Below, piece by piece: positions 29,988 to 40,512 of a DNA stretch of 64,000 bases. Positions within the stretch are counted from its first letter, which is position 1. Every line of letters begins with the position of its first letter. The notes under the pieces were generated by a model, which had not been told where the DNA came from, ran no database searches, and saw nothing but the letters and a program-made list of their open reading frames with translations. This DNA comes from Yarrowia lipolytica (Eukaryota > Ascomycota > Dipodascomycetes > Dipodascales). The translations under genes and the position numbers were made by a program. Location of the stretch: positions 2,115,001 to 2,179,000 of the forward strand of contig NC_090775.1 in NCBI RefSeq assembly GCF_001761485.1, given 5' to 3'.

Positions 29988-30332
29988 GTCTAGGGAGACA
30001 GATGAGGAGGAATACAGGGAGGCGTGTTGCTAACGGTGAAGATGGTTGTATATTAATAAATTGTTTAATTGATGTCAAGAGAGGAGCGAGAACTCACTTG
30101 GCTATAGTACGATGGCGAAGTGGTGATAGTTGCTGGCCAAACTGTGCTGCATATCCTCATGACTGGTCATCGGGACACTGTAGAGAGTGTTTTATTGTGT
30201 CTATTGACGGGTCATGTGGTTTCAAAAACAAAACAAACGTTTGTACCGTCGTGAGATACTGCTATTGTTAGCTACTCTTCTTTCTCTATATAATGCGTTG
30301 TGAGATCGGAGTGTCCCTGCCACGACTCAACC
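29988..30332. other. Intergenic region between the SWI3-like gene and the gene at 30333
   Basis: Contains a TATATAA-type element at about 30287-30294 before the next gene. Nothing else is recognised. Confidence 0.5.
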
Positions 30333-31082
30333 ATGATCGACAAACTATTAGACCAGTACATTGGAGATGTGAGTTTTTCGAACGTTTATTCCGCCGAGGA
30401 GCCGTGGAGTATCTACGACGAGTATCCTGAGATTCCGCCGCGTGTTCAACCAGTGGAGAATTCTCTGATTGGAGACTTGGACAATTTCAGTCTCAGTGTA
30501 CCTTCTGAGATTTCTTTGGACGCGGGCGGTTTGGAAATCACGTCATCGGTCACCGTTGTCACCAAGAGAGCGGACAGAGTTGCAGGCGGTCAGACTCTCT
30601 ATGGAGACATTCTGGGGAGTTTGAGTGGTTTGGATGGGTATGGGCAGGCTGGTTCAGAGAGAACTCATCAAGTGACACTGGAGAAGTCGACTGAAGCAGA
30701 TGGGCTGGGTAAGAGCGTGTTGGAGGAGCTGTCTGAGGAAGAGAAGTTTGAGGCCACGAAGGTCAAGGGCGAGGAAGAGTTAGTACAGGACACGGACAAG
30801 GTGTTTGGAGCTCCCGATCTCGCCATTTACAAGAAGCGGTTTGCCTACGGCGAGAAACTTGTGCTGGCCGAACTCAGAGCTAGGAAGAAGAGGTTGAAGC
30901 AACTTATTGAGCGCATCTCGGCAACCAAATCCAAGCGGGAGAGAGAAAGAACCAATATCCAGCTTTCCCTGTCGCCTTTTTATGCCTGGGCCGACGAAGA
31001 TGAGTTCGATGAGGAGCTTGCCCGCTGGGATGGAAGTTATGATGATATTAACGCTAGTAGTGGTATAAGAAGAGGTATTTAA
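30333..31082 (+). CDS. Hypothetical protein with charged C-terminal coiled coil
   Basis: I do not recognise this 249-residue protein. The ATG at 30333 (MIDKLLDQYIGDVSF) is preferred over an upstream non-conserved extension. The N-terminal half is acidic and low in helix-forming runs. From about residue 170 there is a strongly basic helical segment (YKKRFAYGEKLVLAELRARK and KKRLKQLIERI) followed by an acidic stretch (FYAWADEDEFDEELARWDG). The basic-then-acidic helix suggests a partner-binding or nuclear protein, but no family can be named. Codon use fits a real gene of modest expression. Confidence 0.6.
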   Translation: MIDKLLDQYIGDVSFSNVYSAEEPWSIYDEYPEIPPRVQPVENSLIGDLDNFSLSVPSEISLDAGGLEITSSVTVVTKRADRVAGGQTLYGDILGSLSGLDGYGQAGSERTHQVTLEKSTEADGLGKSVLEELSEEEKFEATKVKGEEELVQDTDKVFGAPDLAIYKKRFAYGEKLVLAELRARKKRLKQLIERISATKSKRERERTNIQLSLSPFYAWADEDEFDEELARWDGSYDDINASSGIRRGI

Positions 31083-31742
31083 TATTGCAATTGTTGTTAT
31101 TCCACTGATTAAAAAAATAGCTTGCTACGAGTACAGTACCCGTACTTTCACTTGCACTCCTACTGTATATACCGCATTTGCTTGTAGAGTTAGACTCCTA
31201 CGGACAGTCCAACTCTCTCAAGTCACCAAGTACAAGTACTTGTAAATGGGAGCCATATACTGCTACGGAACTCGTCTCTAAAGTCTCGGCTGTCTTCACA
31301 TGTGGCCTGCGGGCCGTTGTGCTGCGCTCGTGCTTCCGTTGTGCGGCGTTGTAAGAATGTGGAGACGATGCCGTGGTCGAGAGAAGGCAGCGTTCTTCAT
31401 GAGCAGACACGAAATGATACTCGTCGTCAGTGATGCACAAACACATTGAACGAGTTGTTTACATTGATACCAAGGCATTGATACCCCCTACTGCCAAACT
31501 CGACATCCCTTACTGAAACCCGTCCGTCGAGCACAACATCACGCACATCATGCACATTATGCGGAGAGCCGCTCAGATCGGAGTATACTCGATCCTATCC
31601 ACGGATAGTGCTGGTGTTCTTGTGCGGCGGGAGCTTCTGGATTATGTAAGACCATTGGACTTTGGTACTTTCGTACCATATATAAGACGATCAATCACCC
31701 TGTTCAGTCTCCATCAAACAACACCCATTTCAACATTACATC
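31083..31742. other. Intergenic region upstream of formate dehydrogenase
   Basis: Contains the palindromic AAGTACAAGTACTTGTA at 31228-31244 and a TATA box at 31679. No gene is recognised; minus-strand frames at 31198-31478 are unconvincing. Confidence 0.55.
31679..31686 (+). promoter_or_regulatory. TATA box of formate dehydrogenase
   Basis: TATATAAG 64 bp before the ATG. The same TATATAAGAC string precedes the GPR1-family gene at 57831, suggesting strong, regulated promoters. Confidence 0.65.
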
Positions 31743-32840
31743 ATGAAGGTCCTTCTTATTCTCTACTCTGCCGGTTCTCACGCCGTTGACGAGCCCAAGC
31801 TACTCGGTTGCACTGAGAACGAGCTCGGTCTCCGAAAGTGGCTCGAGTCCCGGGGCCACACGCTTGTGACCACCTCTTCAAAGGAGGGAGCCGACTCTGT
31901 GCTCGACAAGGAGATTGTCGATGCCGACATTGTCATCACTACTCCCTTCCACCCCGGTTACATCACCCGAGAGCGAATCGCCAAGGCCAAGAACCTCAAA
32001 ATTTGCATCACTGCCGGTGTTGGTTCGGACCACGTCGATCTTGATGCTGCCAACGAGCGAGATATTGCCGTTCTCGAGGTCACTGGCTCCAACGTGCAGT
32101 CTGTGGCTGAGCACGTTGTCATGACCATGCTGGTCCTGGTCCGAAACTTTGTGCCTGCCCACGAGCAGGTCATGGCTGGTGGCTGGGACGTTGCTGCTGT
32201 CGCCAAGGACTCCTACGACATTGAGGGAAAGGTCATTGGTACTGTGGGAGGTGGCCGAATTGGTCAGCGAGTCCTAAAGCGAGTTGCTCCCTTCAACCCT
32301 AAGGAGATGCTCTACTACGACTACCAGGGTCTGTCTGCTGAGACCGAGAAGGAGCTGAACTGCCGACGAGTCGAGAAGCTCGAGGATATGCTTGCCCAGT
32401 GTGATATCGTCACCATCAACTGTCCCCTCCACGAGTCCACCAAGGGTCTCTTCAACAAGGAGATGCTCTCTCACATGAAGAAAGGTGCCTGGCTTGTCAA
32501 CACCGCTCGAGGAGCCATCTGTGTCAAGGAAGACGTTGCTGAGGCTCTCAAGAACGGCCAGCTGCGAGGCTACGGAGGTGACGTCTGGTTCCCCCAGCCT
32601 GCTCCCGCTGACCACCCCTGGAGATCCATGCGAAACAAGTACGGAGCTGGAAACGCCATGACCCCCCATATCTCCGGTACTTGCATCGATGCCCAGGTTC
32701 GGTACGCCCAGGGAACCAAGAACATTCTCGACATGTTCTTCTCCGGTAAGCAGGACTACCGACCCCAGGACATCATCTGCATCAACGGTCACTACGGAAC
32801 CAAGGCCTACGGTGATGACAAGGAGCATGCTAAAAAGTAG
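31743..32840 (+). CDS. FDH: NAD-dependent formate dehydrogenase
   Basis: Oxidises formate to carbon dioxide with NAD+, giving cytosolic NADH and removing formate from one-carbon or methoxy-compound metabolism. At 365 residues it matches yeast FDH (Candida boidinii 364). The Rossmann glycine motif reads GGGRIG, and VGSDHVD, catalytic Arg256 in NTARGAI, the PQPAP loop and His309 in [11 protein letters not shown] are all present. There is no mitochondrial presequence ([14 protein letters not shown]), unlike plant FDH. Codon bias is strong, so high expression is likely. Yarrowia carries many FDH paralogues; which one this is cannot be decided here. Confidence 0.95.
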   Translation: MKVLLILYSAGSHAVDEPKLLGCTENELGLRKWLESRGHTLVTTSSKEGADSVLDKEIVDADIVITTPFHPGYITRERIAKAKNLKICITAGVGSDHVDLDAANERDIAVLEVTGSNVQSVAEHVVMTMLVLVRNFVPAHEQVMAGGWDVAAVAKDSYDIEGKVIGTVGGGRIGQRVLKRVAPFNPKEMLYYDYQGLSAETEKELNCRRVEKLEDMLAQCDIVTINCPLHESTKGLFNKEMLSHMKKGAWLVNTARGAICVKEDVAEALKNGQLRGYGGDVWFPQPAPADHPWRSMRNKYGAGNAMTPHISGTCIDAQVRYAQGTKNILDMFFSGKQDYRPQDIICINGHYGTKAYGDDKEHAKK

Positions 32841-33425
32841 GCTGGACGTCGAAATAAACACATTGTTCATCTCTGGGTAGCCCAATAGTAAATAGGTAAG
32901 CTGTGATCATTAAGCCAGTTGTTTTTTGTAGGGAGATAGTACATTGTAGAACCCATTATGTTCAATCTACACAACTTCTTACAACGACTTACTAGTAAGC
33001 TATATAACGACCGACTACTTTCTATCTCATCCAGTTCCAATTTCATATAACATGCCTGTGTTCGATTGCCTACAAATATCTGTCCACGTTGGTTGTCGTG
33101 TCCTCGTTCAAAGCTAAGTATAATCTTTAACTAAACATTCCGCTTCCCAAGTATTTTCAACTAGTTTAAAGTTCAGTCTTATGCCCAATTCGTGTCAGCC
33201 TCCAGAATGTGTTTGGGGCAATATTTTCGAAATATGAGTTCACAGATAGGTTTCTCTTGCCGTATACATTGTTTTTTTCCAAACCCCAGCTCTCTACGAG
33301 GCTCACACCACTCCATTAAGACGCTTCCACCCTCGTGCCCTCCAACCCTATTCTCCCCTAACCCCCATCTGCATGAATTTTTCACCTTCTGGCATAACAC
33401 ACACCACACACCCTCAACCCCCAAA
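32841..33425. other. Intergenic region between formate dehydrogenase and eIF3h
   Basis: FDH 3' region followed by the eIF3h promoter and a CA/CT-rich leader just before 33426. Nothing else is seen. Confidence 0.55.
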
Positions 33426-34469
33426 ATGACTACGACTCGTGTGTGTATCGACTCTTCGGTTGCTCTCAAAATCGTGCGGCACTGCCAGGAAAGCGCGCCT
33501 TCCATTGTCGCCGGTCAGCTGCTCGGTTTGGATGTGGATGGCGAGCTTCGAATCTCCCATGCCTTTGCCTTCCCCCAGAATGCCGCTGGAGGCAACCCCA
33601 ACTCCGACGACGGCCTCAGCTTGCGTCTTAAGGCCGTGGCCAAGTACCAGCCCGAGATGATCGACCATCTGAAGGAGGTCAACGTCGATTCCAACAGCGT
33701 CGGCTGGTACCAGAGCACTGTTCTGGGCCGAATCTACAACGCTTCGGTTATTGAGAACCTCGCCGTGTTCCAGGAGAAGAACCCCGACTCTGTCGTTCTT
33801 GTGTACGATGTAGCCGGTTCCGAGGTTGTTTCCGACACCGATCCATCTTCCACCGGCCCCCAGGGACATACCACCACCACCCCCTCCGGCTTCAACCTGC
33901 GAGCCTTCCGACTGTCTGAGGAGTACCTCAACGTGCGAAAATCCGGCAAGTTCGACACCGCCACCCTCACAGAGAACAATCTAACCTACCACGATGTGCT
34001 GGTCGAGCTGCCTGTGGAGATCAAGAACTCCAATCTGGCCACTCTGCTGCTGTACCAGCTGGGCCAGCAGTACCCCAACTCGCCCTTTGCCGAGTCCTCC
34101 TTCTCCAACCTCAACGTCTCAGTTGACCCCTTCCTTGAGAAGAACATCGAGGCCATCTTCGACTCAGTCGACGACTTCCACTACGACCAGGGTAACTACA
34201 ATTACTACCAGCGACAAATGACCCGAGAACAGGCCAAGATCACCCAGTGGCAGCAGAAGAGAAAGGCCGAGAACGCGGCACGAGAAAAGGACGGCCGACC
34301 GGCTCTCCCCACAGACGAGTGGAAGCGGCTCTTCAAGCTTCCCACCGAGCCCTCGCGACAGGACAACCTGCTGATTTCCGCGCAGCTCAACGAGCACTGC
34401 TCCGTCATCGAGGAGTTCGGTGCTGCCGTCAACAGCAAGCTGTTTGCTACCCAGGGAGGACTGCTTTAG
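33426..34469 (+). CDS. eIF3h: Translation initiation factor eIF3 subunit h
   Basis: eIF3h is an MPN-domain subunit of the octameric core of eIF3. The 347-residue product has the MPN fold at about 1-140 (VCIDSSVALKIVRHCQES, VAGQLLGLDVDGELRISHAF, DSNSVGWYQSTVLGRIYN). The JAMM metal ligands are absent: the usual WYHSH reads WYQST, so it is structural and not a protease, as known for this subunit. The C-terminal helices (YYQRQMTREQAKITQWQQKR) form part of the eIF3 helical bundle. Saccharomyces cerevisiae lacks eIF3h, so this marks the fuller eIF3 of this lineage. The ATG at 33426 is chosen over a long upstream extension with no family similarity. Confidence 0.93.
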   Translation: MTTTRVCIDSSVALKIVRHCQESAPSIVAGQLLGLDVDGELRISHAFAFPQNAAGGNPNSDDGLSLRLKAVAKYQPEMIDHLKEVNVDSNSVGWYQSTVLGRIYNASVIENLAVFQEKNPDSVVLVYDVAGSEVVSDTDPSSTGPQGHTTTTPSGFNLRAFRLSEEYLNVRKSGKFDTATLTENNLTYHDVLVELPVEIKNSNLATLLLYQLGQQYPNSPFAESSFSNLNVSVDPFLEKNIEAIFDSVDDFHYDQGNYNYYQRQMTREQAKITQWQQKRKAENAAREKDGRPALPTDEWKRLFKLPTEPSRQDNLLISAQLNEHCSVIEEFGAAVNSKLFATQGGLL

Positions 34470-35482
34470 AGGTAGTATGCTAGAGAGGATGAAAAATGTG
34501 TGGATAGACAACACACGACAAAAGGATGGATTACAGTATGTTAGATAAGCATTGATAAGAGGCAAGCAGAGTGTAGCTAGTGTGATATTCCGAGATATTG
34601 CATGAATAGTACTTGTGGTAGTGGTTGTGGTTGCGGTTGCGAGTCCAGGACAGAACTGGGGCTTTCTACAACATTACCAAATCAATATCCCTCCTGTAGC
34701 AATCTCCGAGGTACTTAGATTGTAGATGATAAATCGACTATACCATATACAGTACTTGATTGCCTCGAAGTAGCATCTCCGAGACGCACTAAACCGCTAT
34801 GTACTAAGGTCGAATGACCGCTACTACAAGTACAGCGTGTATATAGCGGGGGGAAGAGGGCGTCAACCGCGGGTTACTTGGTTTGTAATCTGTGTCCATA
34901 CGGCTCGGATGCTCCACATGTGTTGGAGATTGAGCAGTTCCCGAGACATCACTAGCCCAGCTTTCCGACACCAACAATGACATTGTCGCTACGCTAAAGA
35001 GATGCCAACTCCGAGTGGGTACCAGTGCCGTGGATCTAGGACTCCAAGGTTTCGAGATTGGTTCTTGAACGCCTTTAGTTTCGGATATCCACCATCGGAG
35101 CCGAGTACAATATCGGCATTAAAAGTGGTCCAAGTACAGTTCTTGACTGTACCTATACATCCCCGACCTTTAAGAGAGCTGACAAGACATGATCAACCTC
35201 CTACAACTCACCAAGTTCATCAAATATGTTCCAGCAGTTTTCTCTTGACGGTCCTTACAAGTCCCTCGCAACCCCCACGGAATAATAACACTACTGCGCT
35301 TCTGTTGAGCGGGGTATCTTAGTCTCTCAGTGGACTGGCATGTTGTCTTTCGGAATCAGTTAATGAACCAACTTCGACACTAACATAATGATATCTACTA
35401 GATACTGGACAAAGAGCGCGGCTTCTGTAGCCTGCCAATGGACATAAATAGATGATAACGACTCATCCGATGTTCCTCAAGA
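34470..35482. other. Intergenic region upstream of the GH3 beta-glucosidase
   Basis: About 1 kb with no recognised gene. It contains TACAAGTAC-type words near 34830 and an ATAAATA element at about 35445, some 40 bp before the ATG at 35483. Confidence 0.55.
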
Positions 35483-38017
35483 ATGATCTTCTCTCTGCAA
35501 CTACTACTGACGACGGCACTAGCGGCCTCTTCGCCTGACTGGTACCCCACACCCGAAATCGGTTCAATTACCAGTGATTGGGCCGATGCTCTTGGTGAGT
35601 CCATGGACATCCTGGCCCAATTGACTCTTCCCGAAAAGGTCAACATCACCACCGGTACCGGATGGAGAGGTGGGCAGTGTGTTGGAAACACAGGGGCTGT
35701 TCCTCGTCTCGGAATCAAGGGCCTGTGTCTCCAAGACGGTCCTCTGGGCGTCCGTTTTGCCGACTTTGTCAATGTCTTCCCTTGCCAGAACGCAATGGCC
35801 GCCACCTTTGATCGTATCCTAGTTCACCAACGAGGAACCGCTATTGGACGTCAGTCTAGACTCAAGGGAGTCGATGTTCATCTCGGACCAGTGGTGGGAC
35901 CTCTTGGACGACACGCTACCGGCGGAAGAAACTGGGAAGGTTTCTCCCCCGACCCATATCTGTCTGGAAAGCTCGCCTTCGAAGCAATTCTTGGAGTCCA
36001 GGAAGAGGGAGTTCTTGCAACCATCAAGCACTTCATTGGAAACGAACAAGAACATTACCGGCGAGCCGAAGAGTGGAGAGACGGCTTTGGATTTAAAGAC
36101 CTGAAGGACGCCGTCTCTTCCAACATTGAAGACAGAGCTCTACATGAGTTGTACATGTGGCCGTTTGCCGATGCTGTTAGGGCTAATGTCGGCTCAGTCA
36201 TGTGCTCCTACAACTACGTGAACGGAACCCAGGCTTGCCAGAACAGTGACTTGCTCAACGGAAAGCTCAAGTCCGAGCTCGGTTTCCAGGGCTTTGTCAT
36301 GTCCGACTGGTTTGCTCAGGGAAGCGGAGTGTCTAACGCTCTGGCTGGAATGGACATGAGTATGCCTGGAAATGACGTTGATGAGTTAGAAACTGTCTTC
36401 TGGGGAGAACAGCTGACCCGAATGGTTGCCAACGGTACCCTTCCAGAAGCCCGTCTCGATGATATGGTTCTGCGAATTCTGACCCCTCTCATCTACTTTG
36501 GGATCGACGATCGAACACCCAACTTCTCCTCCTTTGTCGACACTACAGTGGGAAGTCCCCACCCCGCTGCTAAGCACTCCAAGAAAGTCAAGGATGTTAT
36601 CACCAACTACCATCTCGATGTGCGAGACCAGTTTGCAGCCAATGTTGCTCTTGATAGTGCTCGAGGAGCTGTTGTTCTGCTTTTCAATGACGGTATTCTT
36701 CCCCTGAAGAACATTTCCGCTATTGGAGTATTTGGAGTCGGCTCTAGACTTGGCCCCAATGGAGCTGTTTGTGGGGAAAACATGCAGTGCTCAGACGGAG
36801 CTCTTATCGAAGGATGGGGAAGTGGAACTGCTTACCCTACGGAGTACGAAAGCCCTTACGAAGCTCTCCACAAAAAGGCTTCTCTACTTGAAGTGTCAGT
36901 GACAGGAACCACCGAGTCATGGGATATGAGACTTCCTCTTGAGCTGGCTGGAGACACTGACGTGAATATTGTTTATGTATTGGCAAATTCAGGAGAGTCT
37001 ACTGCCAACGTTGATAAGAACCTTGGGGATCGCCGAAATGTCAGTCTATGGCACAATGGCGATGAACTTATTAATACAGTTGCCAGTCAGGGACAGACTG
37101 TCGTTGTTGTCACTACGGTTGGACAAGTTGACATGACCGCTTGGCTCAACCACCCCAACATCAGTGCCGTTCTTCTGACTGCTCCTGCTGGTGATTACGG
37201 AGGAAAAGCCATCGCTGATGTGTTATTTGGAGAGGTTAATCCCTCAGGAAAGCTGCCTTATACTATCGCAGCAAATACTTCTGATTATATTCCTATTGTC
37301 ACCAAGATCCCTCGAGATGGAGCTCCCCAGTCCGACTTTGTGGAGGGAATCTATCTTGACTACAAGTGGTACGACAAGTTTGAAAGGACTCCCCTCTACG
37401 AATTTGGTTACGGTCTGTCATACACCACCTACTCCTTCAGCAATCTGCATCTTGATGTTAAGGAGATTAGTGAGTTCCTTCCTCCCCGGCCTGTTCCTGT
37501 ACAGGTTACTAAACCCAAGATGACCAATATCGACATTGAGGACCTTTATGTCCCCAATGACTTTAAAATGATTGACGGTCTTGTTTACCCTTGGATTCTC
37601 AACGCCAGTGCGCCCCTCGCGGACTCTCAGACTCAGTTCCCCTTTGCAAATGGAGCTGGACATGTCAGTGACGCTTCTGGAGGAGTGGGTGGTCACCCCT
37701 GGCTTTGGTCTAACGCTGTTACTGTCACTCACAACACCACCAACTGCGGTGATGTTGCTGGACGAGTAGTTTCTCAGCTGTACGTTGCCTTCCCTGAAAC
37801 CCTTATCGACTCTCCTCCGGTGCAGCTTCGAGGATTCGACAAGTCCAAGCTCCTGAACCCTGGTGAGTCTCAGATGACCGAGTACAACCTCAACTGGCGA
37901 GATCTGGCCATTTGGGACGTGGAACTGCAGAGCTGGAGAGTGCAGCGAGGCGAGTATTCCGTGTACATTGGTCATTCCAGCCGAGAATTCGAGCTATGTG
38001 AGACTTTCACTTTGTAG
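35483..38017 (+). CDS. BGL1: Secreted beta-glucosidase, glycoside hydrolase family 3
   Basis: Hydrolyses terminal beta-glucosides such as cellobiose at the cell surface or outside. The 844-residue product starts with a signal peptide (MIFSLQLLLTTALAA, likely cut before SSPDW). The GH3 N-terminal barrel follows, with KHFIGNEQEHYR and nucleophile Asp275 in GFVMSDWFAQ. The second domain carries the probable acid/base Glu505 in LANSGEST. A C-terminal FnIII-like domain begins near GRVVSQLYVAF. These positions match fungal BGL1 enzymes (Asp280 and Glu509 in Aspergillus aculeatus). Many N-glycosylation sequons are present. The symbol rests on my memory of Yarrowia BGL1 lying beside an FDH gene. Confidence 0.93.
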   Translation: MIFSLQLLLTTALAASSPDWYPTPEIGSITSDWADALGESMDILAQLTLPEKVNITTGTGWRGGQCVGNTGAVPRLGIKGLCLQDGPLGVRFADFVNVFPCQNAMAATFDRILVHQRGTAIGRQSRLKGVDVHLGPVVGPLGRHATGGRNWEGFSPDPYLSGKLAFEAILGVQEEGVLATIKHFIGNEQEHYRRAEEWRDGFGFKDLKDAVSSNIEDRALHELYMWPFADAVRANVGSVMCSYNYVNGTQACQNSDLLNGKLKSELGFQGFVMSDWFAQGSGVSNALAGMDMSMPGNDVDELETVFWGEQLTRMVANGTLPEARLDDMVLRILTPLIYFGIDDRTPNFSSFVDTTVGSPHPAAKHSKKVKDVITNYHLDVRDQFAANVALDSARGAVVLLFNDGILPLKNISAIGVFGVGSRLGPNGAVCGENMQCSDGALIEGWGSGTAYPTEYESPYEALHKKASLLEVSVTGTTESWDMRLPLELAGDTDVNIVYVLANSGESTANVDKNLGDRRNVSLWHNGDELINTVASQGQTVVVVTTVGQVDMTAWLNHPNISAVLLTAPAGDYGGKAIADVLFGEVNPSGKLPYTIAANTSDYIPIVTKIPRDGAPQSDFVEGIYLDYKWYDKFERTPLYEFGYGLSYTTYSFSNLHLDVKEISEFLPPRPVPVQVTKPKMTNIDIEDLYVPNDFKMIDGLVYPWILNASAPLADSQTQFPFANGAGHVSDASGGVGGHPWLWSNAVTVTHNTTNCGDVAGRVVSQLYVAFPETLIDSPPVQLRGFDKSKLLNPGESQMTEYNLNWRDLAIWDVELQSWRVQRGEYSVYIGHSSREFELCETFTL

Positions 38018-38092
38018 TAGTCAGTCACCCGTATTAACTAATCAATAAATCTATTATAAATGCATCCCAATCCTTCTCTTTTATATATCCCT

Positions 38093-39031
38093 CTAGTTCT
38101 TTCTCTTCATCTCGACCGCTCGCTTGTATGGTGGGCAAGTAGGGCTCTGAACGGGGTCCAAGCTGACTCGAACTCCCTCTCCACTAGGGAGAGTGTAAGT
38201 AGCGTCTGAGTCGTACTCCGACAGGTCGCCACAGGCCACAAAGGGAGCGACGACCCGCTCGGAAATAGGCAGAGGGAGCTCCTTGTTGACCATGACGCCA
38301 GTAGCGAGATCGGGAGACCATCCCGATCGAGGCTTGTATCCCTGACACACGATGAAAGACTCGAGAGAAGAGCCTCTGGAAGATCGGGGCTTTGCACAAG
38401 TGACCTGCTCGAACAACAGACCCAGCTGGAAGTACATGAGATCAATATCTCGTCCTCGGAAGATTTTGGCGACAAAGTTTCCTCCGGGTCTCAGTAGCTG
38501 GGTGGTCAGCTGAAGCGCAGACAGAATCAGCTGTGCCTGTGTGTACTCGTCGAGATCGTGCAGACCAGTGACATCGGGAGCTCCGTCAGAACACACAAAG
38601 TCGGCAGGCTCGCCTCCAAACTCGTCCAGAATCATCTTCAGAGTTTGAGGATGCGTGATATCGGCCTGGATAGTGGTGACACCAGCAATGGGAGCCATGG
38701 GTTGCAGATCAACAGACACAATCTTGGCCTTCTCCATGGTGGATGATTTTTGAGCAGTAGATTCCCCGGTGACAACCTTGCCTCCAAATGTCGACCCAGC
38801 CACCGTCTTACCGCTGCCAGCCTCGATACCTCGCTTCTCAAACAGCTCTCTGCTCAGCACCTGACTCCAGGACCCAGGAGCAGCACACAGATCCACAACT
38901 CGCTGAACACCGTCAAACAAGTGGAACTGCTGATCCAGCTGAAGCAGTTTGAAGGCGGATCGCGCTCGCCAGCCCTCCTCCTTGGCTTTTCGGTAGTAAA
39001 TGTCTCTCTTGTCCTTGCTGCTTTTTCCCAT
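38093..39031 (-). CDS. TRM7: tRNA 2'-O-ribose methyltransferase Trm7 (FtsJ family)
   Basis: Methylates the ribose of nucleotides 32 and 34 in the anticodon loop of tRNA-Phe, Trp and Leu, with partners Trm732 and Trm734. The 312-residue product carries the FtsJ catalytic set: Lys28 in [10 protein letters not shown], the SAM-binding [15 protein letters not shown], Asp in [10 protein letters not shown], Lys in [10 protein letters not shown] and Glu in [12 protein letters not shown]. It has a 35-residue insert between beta strands 1 and 2 ([17 protein letters not shown]) that resembles neither the Saccharomyces nor bacterial protein. The ATG at 39031 gives [10 protein letters not shown], the canonical Trm7 start. 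Confidence 0.95.
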   Translation of the reverse strand: MGKSSKDKRDIYYRKAKEEGWRARSAFKLLQLDQQFHLFDGVQRVVDLCAAPGSWSQVLSRELFEKRGIEAGSGKTVAGSTFGGKVVTGESTAQKSSTMEKAKIVSVDLQPMAPIAGVTTIQADITHPQTLKMILDEFGGEPADFVCSDGAPDVTGLHDLDEYTQAQLILSALQLTTQLLRPGGNFVAKIFRGRDIDLMYFQLGLLFEQVTCAKPRSSRGSSLESFIVCQGYKPRSGWSPDLATGVMVNKELPLPISERVVAPFVACGDLSEYDSDATYTLPSGEGVRVSLDPVQSPTCPPYKRAVEMKRKN

Positions 39032-39789
39032 TTCTGTCGAGTGTAGTCAGAGTGAAAAATAAAAAAGCTAATCTGAAAGTTTGATAGTGGTGGTGATGCG
39101 AAGGCGGGGGTCTACAATGTCTACAATAGTTGCATTTGACGCGGCTTTCTATAAAAAGAAGTGCAAACAGCTCTGTCTCTTTAAGTGCTCAACAATCGAG
39201 TCCATTTGTATTTTCAGCTAGTGCGTTTTTTTTTGCATTTCTGAGAGGTATTATTCTTACTAATCGAAGGTGGAAATCCAAACTGACTTTCTTATAATTT
39301 AGTTGATAATTAGTTAAGAAATTAAAAACTCTAATATGCACACTACAATGCCCTCGAAGAGTCTACAGACTGTATATTCTCCATCTTTATGGTCAGCCAA
39401 GTAACTAGTACACTACTTGGACATTTCTCATCTCATCATTACACCCTTGTCTGTCAAATTACGGGAGAGCATTTGTAATGATGCATGCATTTAGGTTCAG
39501 AGAGCGCAGTGCGGGGTGTTCAGAGATGGGTCCTAAAAGTGCGCTTTTAATCGACAATTTAGGAGATTTGGCCATTAATATTACTCAGCGGACCTTTCTG
39601 TATCATGTGACATCCATATTTCACCTCTGCAATGCTTACTAAGTCAACTAATTACTCTCCTTGTCCCCTCCGATATTTGCCCCCCGATAACCTACTTGTT
39701 CGGTTGGGACTACAACCTAAACCACCTTGAAACATCACCACTGCAAATTACTTTTTCCGCATCAAAAACTACACACACCCACACACACA
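39032..39789. other. Divergent intergenic region between TRM7 and BOL3
   Basis: Promoters of both genes. AT-rich, with a (CA)n leader directly before the ATG at 39790. Nothing else is recognised. Confidence 0.55.
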
Positions 39790-40131
39790 ATGCTGCGACA
39801 AATGATGAACTCCCGGCTCTTTGCCGCCCGACCCGCGTTTGTGCGACCCTTCTCCACTACTCAGATTGCGCGAAATGCCTCGTGGAGACGTCCAAACGAG
39901 CTGAACGACTACGAGAAGCAAATCAGCCAGATGCTGACCGACGAGTTCAAACCCGTGAGTCTGGATGTGCGGGACATTTCCGGCGGCTGCGGCTCCATGT
40001 TTGCCATCCAGATTGTGTCCGACAAGTTCAAGGGCATCCCCATGGTCAAGCAACATCGTCTGGTAAACGCTCTGCTTGCTGACGAGATCAAGCAGTGGCA
40101 CGGTCTGCAGCTCGTCACCAAGGCTGCTTAG
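39790..40131 (+). CDS. BOL3: Mitochondrial BolA-like protein (Bol3/Aim1 type)
   Basis: BolA-like proteins of this type work with glutaredoxin 5 and Nfu1 in handing 4Fe-4S clusters to mitochondrial proteins such as lipoate synthase. The 113-residue product has a basic presequence (MLRQMMNSRLFAARPAFVRP, then FSTTQIARNASW). The BolA fold follows: ELNDYEKQISQMLTDEF, DVRDISGGCGSMFAIQIVS and MVKQHRLVNALLADEI. The conserved His in KQHRLV and the Cys in GGCGSMF are the expected cluster ligands. The ATG at 39790 is the first in the frame; an upstream extension is non-ATG. Confidence 0.9.
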   Translation: MLRQMMNSRLFAARPAFVRPFSTTQIARNASWRRPNELNDYEKQISQMLTDEFKPVSLDVRDISGGCGSMFAIQIVSDKFKGIPMVKQHRLVNALLADEIKQWHGLQLVTKAA

Positions 40132-40512
40132 AGGAAGCGATAGGGATATGTGCATCAACAAAGAGATGTTAGACAAGAGCCTGTGAGCCTTGAGATGAGG
40201 ATATGTATATAGTCAAGGAGACATTGGACGATATGAGAGTTGCTACTGAACCACCTGTGGCTAGAAGAGGAGGTAGGGGCAGTAAGTACATGCCAGTAGT
40301 GTTGTTGTATGGATATGTCGTTAATAAATGTTCTACCGGGAGTGTCTGTATCTTACTACAGAACAGTGTGATACACAGTTCTTTGCCACCTTGATGACAT
40401 GAATGGCCTTTTGGAAAGCATATTAATGTAATGATTGCACACAATATGTACAGTTTGTAGCGTTACCCCCTTTTTATTTATTCCTTGTCATATCCCCCAG
40501 TTCGTCCTTCTC
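40132..40512. other. Convergent intergenic region between BOL3 and the transporter gene
   Basis: 3' regions of the two converging genes; nothing further is recognised. Confidence 0.55.
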
